Shown here: positions 47,353 to 57,769 of the stretch, in pieces | Position numbering within the stretch: position 1 is the first letter of the stretch | Layout of the letters: the number at the start of each line of letters is the position of its first letter | NCBI GenBank assembly: GCA_021234155.1 | Contig: JAJEKV010000014.1 | Span: 4,109,563-4,173,562, forward strand | Direction: 5' to 3' | DNA from: Isoetes taiwanensis | Lineage: Eukaryota; Streptophyta; Lycopodiopsida; Isoetales; Isoetaceae | DNA: 64,000 nt | The notes under the pieces: generated by a model | Told to the model about the DNA's origin: nothing | Databases searched by the model: none | Seen by the model: the letters and a program-made list of their open reading frames with translations, nothing else | Program-made: the position numbers and the translations under genes

Positions 47353-50300
47353 TTAGCTTGTTGGCATGATGAGCTTAAAGGCTTCATTACTAGTTTCTTC
47401 TTGAAATTCATAACCAAGTGCAATGGCACATTCCACAAAATGTTCTTTTTCCTCCTTTTGAACTTGAATTCCAATAAGCACATTACCCCCTTCTTCACCC
47501 TGCAACATGTTATGTGTTAACCTTCTTGAAGAAAATATTAGCAAAAATTTATGATTAGTCTTTGGTCTAAATATGTGATAATCGAGGTAATTGTATATTT
47601 CTTCACCTAAGCACTTTACCATGGGGCTTGAAACCTCACCTTATTAACAGAAAAGAAAAGTGTTTGAAGTAAATATGTGGTCTCCAAAGACAACGCCGTA
47701 TGTAAGGCATGAGGAAAAAGAGCACAATGTCTTACCCTTTCACATGCAATCAAAGGATCTTTGAGGGTTTATTTGTTCGGTGACAAAGGGAAAGAACACT
47801 ACAACCTACTCTACCATCATCTTTTTGATCATTACTCTCCCAACAGAAAAATGATAATTGCTGTTTGCAGTAGTGGCTACGCTCTTTCAGAAGTGCAGTT
47901 GCTCAACATCAGGTTCTAAGATCACAGTATGATCTACCACTAGACAGTAGCAAGGTGCTCGGGCTTGGCTTAATGGGTGCTCAAGTTAAGCTTAGATAGC
48001 TCCTTTCCAAAAGCATAGCATATTGGATATCATAACATAGTTAGAAAATGTGCATAACAAAAGTTCGACGCACCTGTGACCTGTAATGGAACAGTGATAT
48101 ATTCCAATGTGGTGTGAATGTGTCCAGAAACTTCTTAAGAGCACCTGGCTTTTCTGGAAATATAAATCTGCATAGAATTTCATCCTTAACAAATGCACGC
48201 CCTCCCATCTGCAGTCAGAGAATTGAATGTGAACAGCACTAGAAATTTTCATATAATACCAAACTTTAGCTCTATAAGATATTACCAGGTGCCGAAGATG
48301 GTCTTTGACTAAATCATTTTCTGTCATATCTAGAACTTGCAACCCAGAAGCAACTATCCGCTTTATCAGATCCTGGACTTCCTCTTCCTTGTGAATGCTA
48401 ACACTGCAAAGAGAGTTGAAGGTCATCTTATCTATGTTACAGAAGACATGATAAAGATCAAAACTTATGTGGTAACAGACATGGAGTTGTACTTATAAAA
48501 GTTAGTTCAACAAAAACATTACCTTACCTACATAAAACAAGGGCATTTTGGTCATCAGAATATCGATATTTCAATTCTGTAATGTTGACATGTCCAATCT
48601 GAAAGTATAGTGACCCAACTGCTTCGGACCCCAAAATTTGGTTGTGAAAAAGCAAAATGAAAGCTCATAACATAAAAATTTACCAGGTCAACCAGCTTTT
48701 TAAATGTTCCTGGTTTCTCCGACATAGTTATTGCAAGAACAGCCTCTTTCCTAGCGCCAACATTCGCTAGTTCCGTGACAAGTCGCAAGCGATCAAAATT
48801 CATATTGGCCCCACTAGTAATAGCTACAACAGTTTCGCCTTGCAGTCCATAATATTTGCAGTAAGCTTTTGCTCCAGCCAATGCAAGAGCTCCTGCAGGC
48901 TCAAGAATACTTCTTTTCTCCTCAAACATGTCCTACCTTGCAATTAACAGGGGAAGTGTGAAGTTAAGCATGACATGTCTCACAACATAAAGTTAACAGC
49001 ACAAGCTATAGAAAATGTTTCATTCTGTTTCTACTGCTGTATATTGACGGAAACACACCAAGGCAATGCTGGAAAGTTCCAAATGCTTGCAGTACGCATT
49101 GAATGTCCTAGGAATAGTAAACTGAATACCTTTATAGCAGCACAAACTGCATCACGGTTAACAAGAACAATTCCATCAATCAGCTCCCTGCATAGGCGAA
49201 ATGTCTCTTCACCAACTTGTTTCACAGCTACGCCATCGGCAAAACCACCACAGTGCTCAAGTAACACACGTTCACCATGATACAAAGAGAGCGCCATTGC
49301 ATTTGCATCAATGGGCTCTACTCCAATAATTTTAACCTGTGAATTCAATGTCTCAGACCATATATATCAATTCATCAAAGAAATGTTGGAATCATGCATG
49401 GCTACCTCTGGTCGAATACGCTTTATGTAAGCTGCAATGCCTGCAATAAGACCTCCACCGCCAACTGGAACAAAGACAGCATGTAATGGGCCTCCATGTT
49501 GGCGAATAATTTCCATCCCAACTGTCCCTTGTCCCGCAATGATCTCTGGATTGTCGAATGGTGGTATAAAAACTCTACCTTCCTGCTTGCTGCGTTTTTT
49601 CGCGTAAGATTGGGCTTCATCATATGAATCACCAACTAATACCACAGTTGCGCCCAGCCTTTCTACAGACATCCACTGCCAAGAATGACAAGTAGAGACT
49701 ATAAGAGTATAGCTAGTACAGAAAGTACATACAAAATAAGGAGTCCCAAATGAGTCATTGCAAAGTTGAGAGCTCTATTCAATTGTAAGGCCACACATCT
49801 AATCGCTTCGCTTTATCCACTGAGATAAAAAAACTGCTATTGCATTTGGCACGTCTCTATGCAGAAAATGGTCCTTGTAATAGTATTAACTATAAATATT
49901 CAATCTTTGACATTCTTTTTATTATTCTTATTAGAAAAAAATAGACATGCAGCATTTTCTGCTAAAAGCTTATACTTTCAGATATATTAGAGGTTGGATA
50001 AGAGTTACAGACATACCAACCTACCAATATAAAGGTTCTATAATAATCATGCCACTAAACATATAACCTTGCCTGATGGTAAGAGCAATATGAATGTGAA
50101 TTGAATATGCTATCATACCTTAATTTCAGGGGTAGTGACTGGCATAGCTATGACTGCATCACAGCCAAGCCGACGCGCAGCCAGTGCAACGCCTTGGGCA
50201 TGGTTACCAGCAGATGAACATATTACCCCCTTGCTCAACTGTGCAGGGGATAGCTTTGCCATCATGTTATATGCTCCTCGCAATTTGAAAGAAAACACCT

Positions 50301-50872
50301 ATGCCAATTCCCAAATTCACTTGTAAGTTCTACAACCCATCTTAAACCTGCTGTGTAATGCAACAACTACCTAACAAGGAATGAGTAAATGGAAATTAGA
50401 GAGACCGGTTGGAGATCCAGGCATTTAATTTTTCTGCAGACTCCAAAGGAGATTCTATAGCAACGTCATATACTTTTGAGGTAAGAATTCCAGTTATATA
50501 AGAAAATGCATCTGGTCCTCCACTCACTACATTTTTATCCGCCACTCTTGTCTTCTCTGAGATACCACCCAGATAACCCGCCTCGTATTGCAACGATTCA
50601 GGCAAAGCTTTCAACAAAGGAGCTTCCTGTTCCTGTTGCTCAACTGCAGCATTGTCTGTTGCTGTATTATTATCTACCTGAGCAACAGAAGCCACAACTA
50701 CAGGGCCATTTTGGCGTTTGGAGGAGGCAAGACATGGGATATGGGAGGAAGGTCTGGCAAGGGGTATAGCAAGTGGACGTATTTCTGCAACACAGTTAGA
50801 AGACAGGGCATAGGAATACCTGGAAACTGGCATCAACGAAGCCGATTTGCAGAGGAGTACAGAGGACTCCAT
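47353..50872 (-). pseudogene. Threonine deaminase (biosynthetic, plastid), nine exons, frame lesion in exon 1
   Basis: Exons: 50872-50406, 50298-50119, 49675-49406, 49336-49130, 48932-48685, 48598-48528, 48403-48286, 48208-48074, 47499-47353, all GT-AG. The enzyme is PLP-dependent and makes 2-oxobutanoate for isoleucine. Exon 1 encodes a Ser/Arg-rich plastid transit peptide and the start of the catalytic domain. Exon 2 has the lysine motif [10 protein letters not shown] and SSAGNHAQG. Exon 3 has PVGGGGLIAG. Exons 5-9 form the ACT-like regulatory domain that binds isoleucine. In exon 1, after ESPLESAEKL, about 31 nt that should encode the SERLGV..WLKRE segment are missing, and DLQP appears in another frame. 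As read, the exon 1-2 junction is out of frame. All else is intact, so this could be a recent null allele or a sequence error. Confidence 0.9.
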
Positions 50873-51020
50873 CGATGCTAAGGTCTGATTGAAGAAAGAA
50901 GTATTCGGTCTGCTTGCCAGCTACCCAAATACGCCATAGCCACGCCTGCGAAGGAACGGGGCTGGATGACCGATCATTTACAGGCAGCAGCCAGTTTTTA
51001 GCAGTCATCAGCATATGCTA

Positions 51021-51101
51021 GGTATATGCCGGCATATACCTGGATATGCCCACATACCCACATAAACGAGGGTTTGCCCCCCTAGGGGCAACCCAAAAAT
51101 A
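51021..51101 (-). mobile_element. Truncated SINE copy upstream of threonine deaminase
   Basis: Tail hairpin GGGTTTGCCCCCCTAGGGGC and the terminal palindrome GGTATATGCCGGCATATACC, about 150 bp upstream of the threonine deaminase start codon. Confidence 0.65.
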
Positions 51102-51604
51102 ATGAGCATGGAGGATTACATACATGTGATGTTGGATATTGCAAGAGATGTAGGCAAGGATCTCTGATTCAGCTTTCTTCTGCTTTGGTTATCATCTATT
51201 TGCTCAGTAGCAGTACAATTCAAGGGTGCATAACTGATTCACAAGATACTTCAAAGGAATTAGGCAAGATCAAATATCATATCCTAACGAGACGAGAAAA
51301 ATTTGAGCATTATGTTTTACCTATTATGTTTTACCTGTTATCTGGAGAAGACTGAGGATGAAACATTAAAAGAAGAAAACCCAGGAGCTAGAACAGCAAA
51401 TCTGATGCCAAAAAAATATATTACATCTGTTTAAAAGTATCTGGCACCAGAATCCGAACAAACAATAGAAGAACCGGCCTGAAGAAATTCTGTCCTAAAA
51501 ATGATGACTCTGCTGTAGATTGATGTCTCAAAGATGCTGCCATTACTAAGACATGTACTTAATTATAATCATGGGAGATCACTGCTCCTCCGAAGAAAAT
51601 GTAC

Positions 51605-53678
51605 CTGAGGGTTGCTCCTAAGAAAATCCAATGCTCCAGCGGCACCACCACCACCTACTACAGGCATCCCCTAAAGCGGCACAATGGAAGCTAGTTACAA
51701 AGCCATGCACATAGTGAAAAAGAACATGCGAGGAAGGCAAATAACGACCTGTGGAAACATGTCTAACGGCGTAGCATTTGGACCTCCTGCTGGTGCCTGT
51801 TCTGCAGGAACTGCAGGAGGAGCGGCAGCAGCTGCTGCGGCAGCCAGTGCAGGTCGAGCCACAGGGACTGTTAATTCTGCAGTCTCTGGTATGCCCTGGC
51901 ATTGGAAAATGACAAGAGTAAAGAAAGAGAAAAACACAGGATTAACATATGCAAGCATTAAATTCAATTAAAGTACAGCAACAGAGTTAAAACTCACAGA
52001 ATACAAGTATTCAATAGCTCGTTCAGGATTGTTATAAGCAGCATGCAGAGCACGAACAACAGTATCTCTGTCCCATGTACCACTACCCATGTCCATTATT
52101 TGCTGAATTACCTGTTCCAAACCAGTTCCAGCTACGAGATTTGATGCAGCCTGACCATACACATCCCTACAAACAAATGTTGTGATTGTCAGCAACAGCC
52201 GTGATGCATACTATTAGCATGATAGCACAAAATATCATCCTTAACGGAAAATATTTAGCTGTTATGATTGTTGTGCAAACTAATGAAACAATAAATCAAT
52301 CCATAACATACGAGGGTGGTGCAACCCCTGCTGCTGGTTTTGATGTTGCTACAGGTGCAGGCACGGGTGTAGTTACAGGAGCAGGTGCTGGAGTCCCACG
52401 TGGACTGAAAATGCCAAATACGTTGTTTAAATTATTTTCCAAATAGAACAAAAAGTATGTAGAATCCTTACGCAGAAGGAACAGGTGTAGCTGCTGGGGG
52501 GCTTGGGGCAGCTGCTGGTGTTGGTTCCGGTGCAGCCTGTCATAAAAATATTTCAAATAACGTGTATGAACAACTCAAGGGCAGGCTTCTTAACCTTGCC
52601 ATATTACAAACTTCAAGCAAACCGTAATGCCATACTACAAACTTCAATCAAATTGTAATGCCATACTACAAACTTCGAGCAAATCACTAACACAAAAACG
52701 ATGCCCTAACACTAGTCAACACTCAGCAATACAAAACAAACGCACGGAATAAGGGCTTACGGCAGATGTCGAAGATGATGTCGGGCTTGCCTTGCTCTAG
52801 GAAACAAATGCAGGAGATTATATGTTAGAATTTCCAAAATGGTACCTGGGATAAGAATATAGGATGTAATAACTTACTTTTGTAAGCATAACCACAAGGA
52901 ATCCATTCTCCGACACGTTATTAGTTTCTAAAGTCGTTTCATCCTTGAGAACTTTTCCTTGATGAATCAGTAGCTGTTGAGCACAAGGGAAGGCCTCTTT
53001 TCCCTGTGTAGTTTCTATCTTTTTCTTCACATCAATTACCTGAAAATACGCGTGAGCACATGTTACAACAGAGTGCAAATTGGAAAACATAGTTCAAAGC
53101 AGTACTTCATACTACTCGGGCAGTACAAATTATGGTACAAAAAAGCCCAAATATTTGCTTATCCTCACCTGCATGTGAGCTTCAAAATGTTTGAAAAAAA
53201 GTAGTTCCTATTTTCTAATTTCAAAATCCCTTAATGCCACACCTAATGCTAGGCACGTAAATAACTTGGTTGAACAACTTGTCCTTTCAACCAACAAGCG
53301 AGGAAGGCTCAAAGATCTGCTATCAACTATAGTACAAAAAATCTCAAGCCAATTTTCCATGCCAATTCGAAGGCCTCACCAAAAAGGCAATTAGGTCGCC
53401 GATGGCAGCAACTTAAAAGAGCCAAGGCAGAGGCAAAAACGAAACAGCAAAAACAGATCCAAAGAGAAACTACTATGTTCCGGCAAGGGAAAGACCCAAG
53501 TGGAAAAGGGCAAGCGAATGATACAAGAAGGAAAACAGGGAAAGGTACCCAAAAGCCGGAAGAAGAAAATGAATGAAATGGAATAAAAACAAGAGCAAGG
53601 AAAGGGAGGTACCTGGTCAGAAGGGTTTACATCCGGATCAAAGAACTTGCCCTTAAGGGTCTTGACAGAAACCTTCAT
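51605..53678 (-). pseudogene. RAD23-like ubiquitin receptor, 3' exons missing
   Basis: Exons: 53678-53613, 53039-52878, 52796-52761, 52536-52472, 52404-52312, 52166-51998, 51895-51749, 51670-51605, with GT-AG borders. The ubiquitin-like domain spans exons 1-2 (MKVSVKTLKGKFFD ... [17 protein letters not shown]). A Pro/Ala/Thr linker follows. UBA1 is exon 6 ([36 protein letters not shown]). Exon 8 ends GALDFLRSNPQ, the very start of the XPC-binding domain. RAD23 shuttles ubiquitinated proteins to the proteasome and stabilises XPC in repair. The rest of the XPC-binding domain and UBA2 are not found between 51605 and the next gene. The donor GTACAT after exon 8 looks usable, so the 3' part was lost or lies elsewhere. 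Confidence 0.85.
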
Positions 53679-54187
53679 GGTGATGCCGGGGCGCTGCGAG
53701 GTGTACAGCCGCTTGCAAGTGGAACGCCGGAGTGGGGCAGAAAGAAGATTCTTATCTTCTCCACTTCCAAGCAGAAAAAAAAAGGATCGGAAGAAGCAGA
53801 GAGAGAGAAACTGTGATTTAACAATGTCGTCTGACCCCCTCTTTTTTGCTTTTCTTTTCCAAAAAAATGCACCCTAAACCATCAGCAAAATGGAAATACG
53901 GAACTCTCAATGCCACTTTATTTACCACTGCTGATTATTATACCAAGTATTGGTTGTCGTATGAGAGACCAGGTCAACATGTATGGTACTGGAGTTGGTC
54001 TCCACCTTGGTTGGGGAAATTCCCCCGAATTCTTGTAACCTACTATGTGGATTTAAAAATTCACAACCAAACCTAGTGATGTTCTCGATACTTCTGGTAG
54101 GAATCGAGGGAAGTTATGTAGCTGGTAGGCTGGGTTAGATCCAGTAGCTTCAAACAAAAAATCAAACTGAATTATATATGAGTGATG

Positions 54188-54300
54188 AAGGGGTTAAACC
54201 CCCAGGAGAGCCCATTACGCCTAATAAATGGGCGAGCCCGTCAGGGCGAGCCCATTTATTTGGCGTAATGGGCGAGCCTGGGGGTTTGACCCCTTTAACC
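54188..54300. mobile_element. Fold-back element, 113 bp
   Basis: Arms of about 53 bp around a 3-base loop. AAGGGGTTAAACCCCCAGG and CCCATTACGCC.AATAAATGGGC pair with their complements on the right. It overlaps the left end of the next element by about a dozen bases. Confidence 0.75.
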
Positions 54301-55051
54301 GGGAGCTCCGAGGCAATTTTGCCTCTGATTCATTGCAGCAGCAAGATTTTGCAGGGCACAACAAGCAATCAATCCACGAAACAGAGATTTCTTCCACTCT
54401 TCCACAAGCCGCACAAAGTAGGAGTAGGGAAGGCCGATTGGAAGGAGAATGCAGAAGGAGAATCTTTTGCACAAATTGGAAGGCCGATTGGAAATCTGGC
54501 TAAGAAATCCTCGATCCTACCGAGGAATCGGCTAAGAAATCGGGTCAGCTGGAGCTTATCACGAATCGCTATTGGAGCTTTTCGATGCCGCAAAGCCGCG
54601 TGCCCACCGAGCCTATTTTTTCAGTTTTTGGTGCTTTAACTTATTGCCTTCTCCTAGTTTAAGTTTTCCTTTTCTTCCATTCAAAATCCGTTGCTGTGTG
54701 TATTTTATCTTAAGGAAATTACATCGGACTTGTGTAAGCTTTCTTTTGTAAGCCACAAACAGGTGTTTGATCCTTCAAATCTCGTTGTCGCTGCCGCCGG
54801 TGTGAGCCACAAACAGCCGATTGAAGGCCGATTTTGAAGGACGGATCCCTTCGGTCGGTGCCTCAGTGGCGGTTTATCATTGTTGTCTTTGCCTCGGCTG
54901 CACCTGCTTATCATTCTTGTTGCCGTTTATCATGATAAACAGTGCCGCCGCTGTTTATCCGGCCGTGGATGAAAGACATTACGCCTAATCACTGATCTTG
55001 ATCCAACGGTTAGGATCTAAAATTGCCGAGGAGCTGCCGGTTAAAGAGGTC
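54289..55051. mobile_element. Non-autonomous TIR element, ~760 bp
   Basis: The left end ACCCCTTTAACCGGGAGCTC plus CGAGGCAATTTT is matched in inverse by the right end AAAATTGCCGAGGAGCTGCC plus GGTTAAAGAGGT. The interior has a repeated word GGAAGGCCGATTGGAA (near 54430 and 54478) and no transposase. Target duplication not resolved. Confidence 0.6.
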
Positions 55052-55149
55052 TTATCTTAAATGCTTGTAGAAGGTATACTCATAATTCCTCAAAATATAA
55101 AATTTCGTAGCAAGATGTAATCTAATTTCCTCAATATCTAATTTGCATT

Positions 55150-55800
55150 ATGGAATGCATAATATTTATTGAAGTGCTTTATGAATAACCACTATAAATA
55201 ACCACTCTTTTGGTTGGGAATTATAAATACCTATGATGCAAACTAAATTGGTATGGAAACCAATGCTACGAACCATAATCAATTTTTAATAGACATTTTT
55301 GCAATAGAAAACCAACGTGAATAACCACTAGATGTTTATATTGGCAGTGAAAACCACCTTGAAAACTATATTGGTTTTGGATAAACCATACTACACAAGA
55401 AAACCAATGTGTTTGACTTTTAATAGATATTTCTGAAATAGAAAACCAACTTAAGTAACCACTACGAATTTAAACTCGCTGTGAAAACCACCTTGTAAAC
55501 TATACTAATTTTAATAAACTATACTACAAAAACAAAACCAATGTGAATAATCATCATCTAGCATTGAAGAACCGTACCATAAACCATTACAAACTTAATA
55601 ACCCATGTTGTATCAATAAACTAACAAGAAAACTATGCTAGAAACCATTACCAATTTTAAAAAACCATGTTGCAACAAAAACCGGCATGAAAGACCACAT
55701 CCAAATCATAAAAACCACAATAATGCGTGGTTTTTATTAAGATTATTATTCTTTGCATAAATAACCACATTTATAGTGGTTCCTTAGTGGTTAATTATGG
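55150..55800 (-). repeat. Degenerate AAAACCA-rich array (mirror of 42650-43400)
   Basis: Many diverged units such as GAAAACCAACGTGAATAACC and GAAAACCACCTTG. The reverse complement matches the style of the 42.7-43.4 kb array (AAGGTGGTTTTC). Confidence 0.5.
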
Positions 55801-56096
55801 CAGTTAAATTTTAGGATGCCTTGTGTTGCAGGTAAATGCGAATTTGCATGTGGATGACAACGTCTATTCACATACGTGGCTTGTGGATGACAACGTCATG
55901 CCAAGGACGTGGCATGCGCTGCCACAATAACACTGTCTTTTGTACGGCCTGCATACAGTACGGCTAGGATATGACGGATCCCATGATGCGAACATAGGCT
56001 ACCGTTGCCTAATTGCATGCTATAATTTAAGCCTCGTTAGGATTATTACACAACTTTATCGGTTTTCAACCGTAGATTCCAACGATCTCTAGTTTC

Positions 56097-56105
56097 TATA
56101 TAAAC
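56097..56105 (+). promoter_or_regulatory. TATA box of coiled-coil cassette C
   Basis: CTATATAAACG about 100 bp before the ATG, the same spacing as in cassettes A and B. Confidence 0.5.
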
Positions 56106-56199
56106 GTCGGAGGCCTTTTGTCTTCTCCTATCCGGGCCATCTCCCCGTTCTACCACATCCGCCCTCGACCATCTCTCCCCTGCTCTCCCATCACTTTCA

Positions 56200-56618
56200 A
56201 TGGCCTCCAGCTCCGGTTCCATCCCCCTCAGCCGATCTTGTCTCAAGTTTTGGTCAAGGAAATTGAGAACATTCGTCTTTGGCGGAGGAACGGATCCGCC
56301 TTCTAAAAGAAAAGAATGATGAAGACGTCGCCAAGCTGGTTGCGGCAGAGGAAAAGGCCGCCTTCTACAGGGAGGTGATTTTAGTGCGCGACAATCAGCG
56401 GGCTGCCTTAGACCGCGAATTGCGCGCCACGAGATATAACCTCCAAGAGAGGCTTAGGGCCGCAATCGAAGCGGGAGAGGCTGCCCGAGCCCAACTCGAT
56501 GAGCGGGAAGATAAGGTTGCGGAATATGAGAACGTGGTTTTTGGGGCGTGCAATCATGTTGGAGGAGCAGAAAAAAATTATCACTGCCCTCCAGGAAGAG
56601 CTTGCCCGGCGATCATAG
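56200..56618 (+). pseudogene. Ser-rich/coiled-coil cassette gene C
   Basis: Starts MASSSGSIP. After a frameshift it continues with EERIRLLKEKNDEDVAKL and a long uninterrupted helix: AAEEKAAFYREVILVRDNQR, then AALDRELRATRYNLQERLRA, then AAIEAGEAARAQLDERED. One further shift leads to EEQKKIITALQEELARRS and a stop. About 140 residues. Paralogous in layout (MASSS start, then coiled coil with YREVI/YKEMV) to A, B and D. Function unknown. Confidence 0.6.
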
Positions 56619-56772
56619 GCATCGGGCTCCTCCTAGAGGGGCCCGTTTTTTTTTTTTTTTATGTTTGTAATTGGTTTTATTTCTCAATGGGAAAAGTTTT
56701 TGACAAATGTGCCGAATATTACGTTTCCTATTTTTAATTTTCAATATCCGTGGTAGAGAGAATGACAAGACA

Positions 56773-56840
56773 GATCACACGAAGCGAAACCCTTCATAGG
56801 GTTTTAAAGCTCGTATGCAGATTTTGCGTGGTGTGATATC
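56773..56840. repeat. Intergenic palindrome H8
   Basis: GATCACACGAAGCGAAACC ... GATTTTGCGTGGTGTGATATC, 68 bp, at the 3' side of cassette C. Confidence 0.75.
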
Positions 56841-57072
56841 ACGATGTAGTTAGAATAGTTATTAATGTGTTCCAAATGAGACGGTACCATTAATGTGTTC
56901 TAGCGGACAACCGACGAATCCCGGCCGACACGTCGCGGCCGGCCGAAAAGTGTGTTTAATATGTTGAAGCGCTAATATGTATAAATTGAGGTCCTTGCAT
57001 TGTGCTCCTTCCGCCGGTTAGAGTCTTTGCTCCTCACTTCTATAATCTTAACGTCCCTCCCATTTGTCATCT

Positions 57073-57540
57073 ATGGCCTCCACATCCTCAACCGCTGATA
57101 ATGGAAAACGCAAGAGGATAGAACTCCCTTCCTCGACATAGTGTTGGGTGTTCTAATGAAGAGGTTGAAGGAGCAAGATGATCTTCTAAAGGAAAACGCC
57201 GTTACAATTCAGCCAAAAAGAAGAGAATGAATTCAACCTTCTCATGCTTCGTAGCGGAGAGAGGCAAATCAAAGGTTGAATAGAAGGTCGACAGATGACA
57301 TGCCCCAACAACCTGCCCGAGGTGGTTATGACGGCAACGAGGATGCTAATTCAGGCAGAAGAACACGTTGTGCTATTGGGACAAGAGCGGGACATGTACA
57401 AAGAGATGGTGGACAGATTGGAGGAACGTTTGGATAGGGTGATTGCTCGCTTGAGGGGAAGAGATGAAGACGAAGACGAGGACGGAGCTGATGATGATGA
57501 TGAAGATAATGAAGAAGAGCTCGCACTGGAGCAACAATGA
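57073..57540 (+). pseudogene. Ser-rich/coiled-coil cassette gene D
   Basis: ATG 57073 encodes MASTSSTADNGKRKRIELPS. After broken frames, 57295-57540 is open and encodes AEEHVVLLGQERDMYKEMVD, then RLEERLDRVIARLRGRDEDE and a poly-Asp/Glu tail (GADDDDEDNEEELALEQQ). TATAAATTG lies about 80 bp upstream. The acidic C-terminus is not seen in A-C. Confidence 0.55.
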
Positions 57541-57621
57541 GTCGTTGTATTTTGTTTTTCAATGTAACATCTTTCACAACTTTAATCAAAAGTAACCCTT
57601 TTTTATTATTATCTTGTAAAG

Positions 57622-57684
57622 CTTCACACGACGCGAAGCCACATAAATGCAAGCAATAGCGAACTCCATCGCGCCGTAGATGAT
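57622..57684. repeat. Intergenic palindrome H9
   Basis: CTTCACACGACGCGAAG ... CCATCGCGCCGTAGATGATA, 63 bp, right arm diverged. Follows cassette D. Confidence 0.7.
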
Positions 57685-57692
57685 ACAAATAA

Positions 57693-57758
57693 GATCACAC
57701 GACGCGAAGCTATAGTTGTGCAAACAAGGTTGGAGGCAAGTACTTCGCGTCGTGTGAA
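57693..57758. repeat. Intergenic palindrome H10
   Basis: GATCACACGACGCGAAGC ... TACTTCGCGTCGTGTGAAC, 66 bp. It ends 11 bp before the stop codon of the convergent minus-strand gene, so cassette D and that gene each end at a palindrome. Confidence 0.85.
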
Positions 57759-57769
57759 CATGCTACACA

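Noticed and set aside
51618-51971. ORFs on both strands over the RAD23 Ala-rich exon
   Set aside because: Shadows of exon 7; the minus frame with intact splice sites is the real one.
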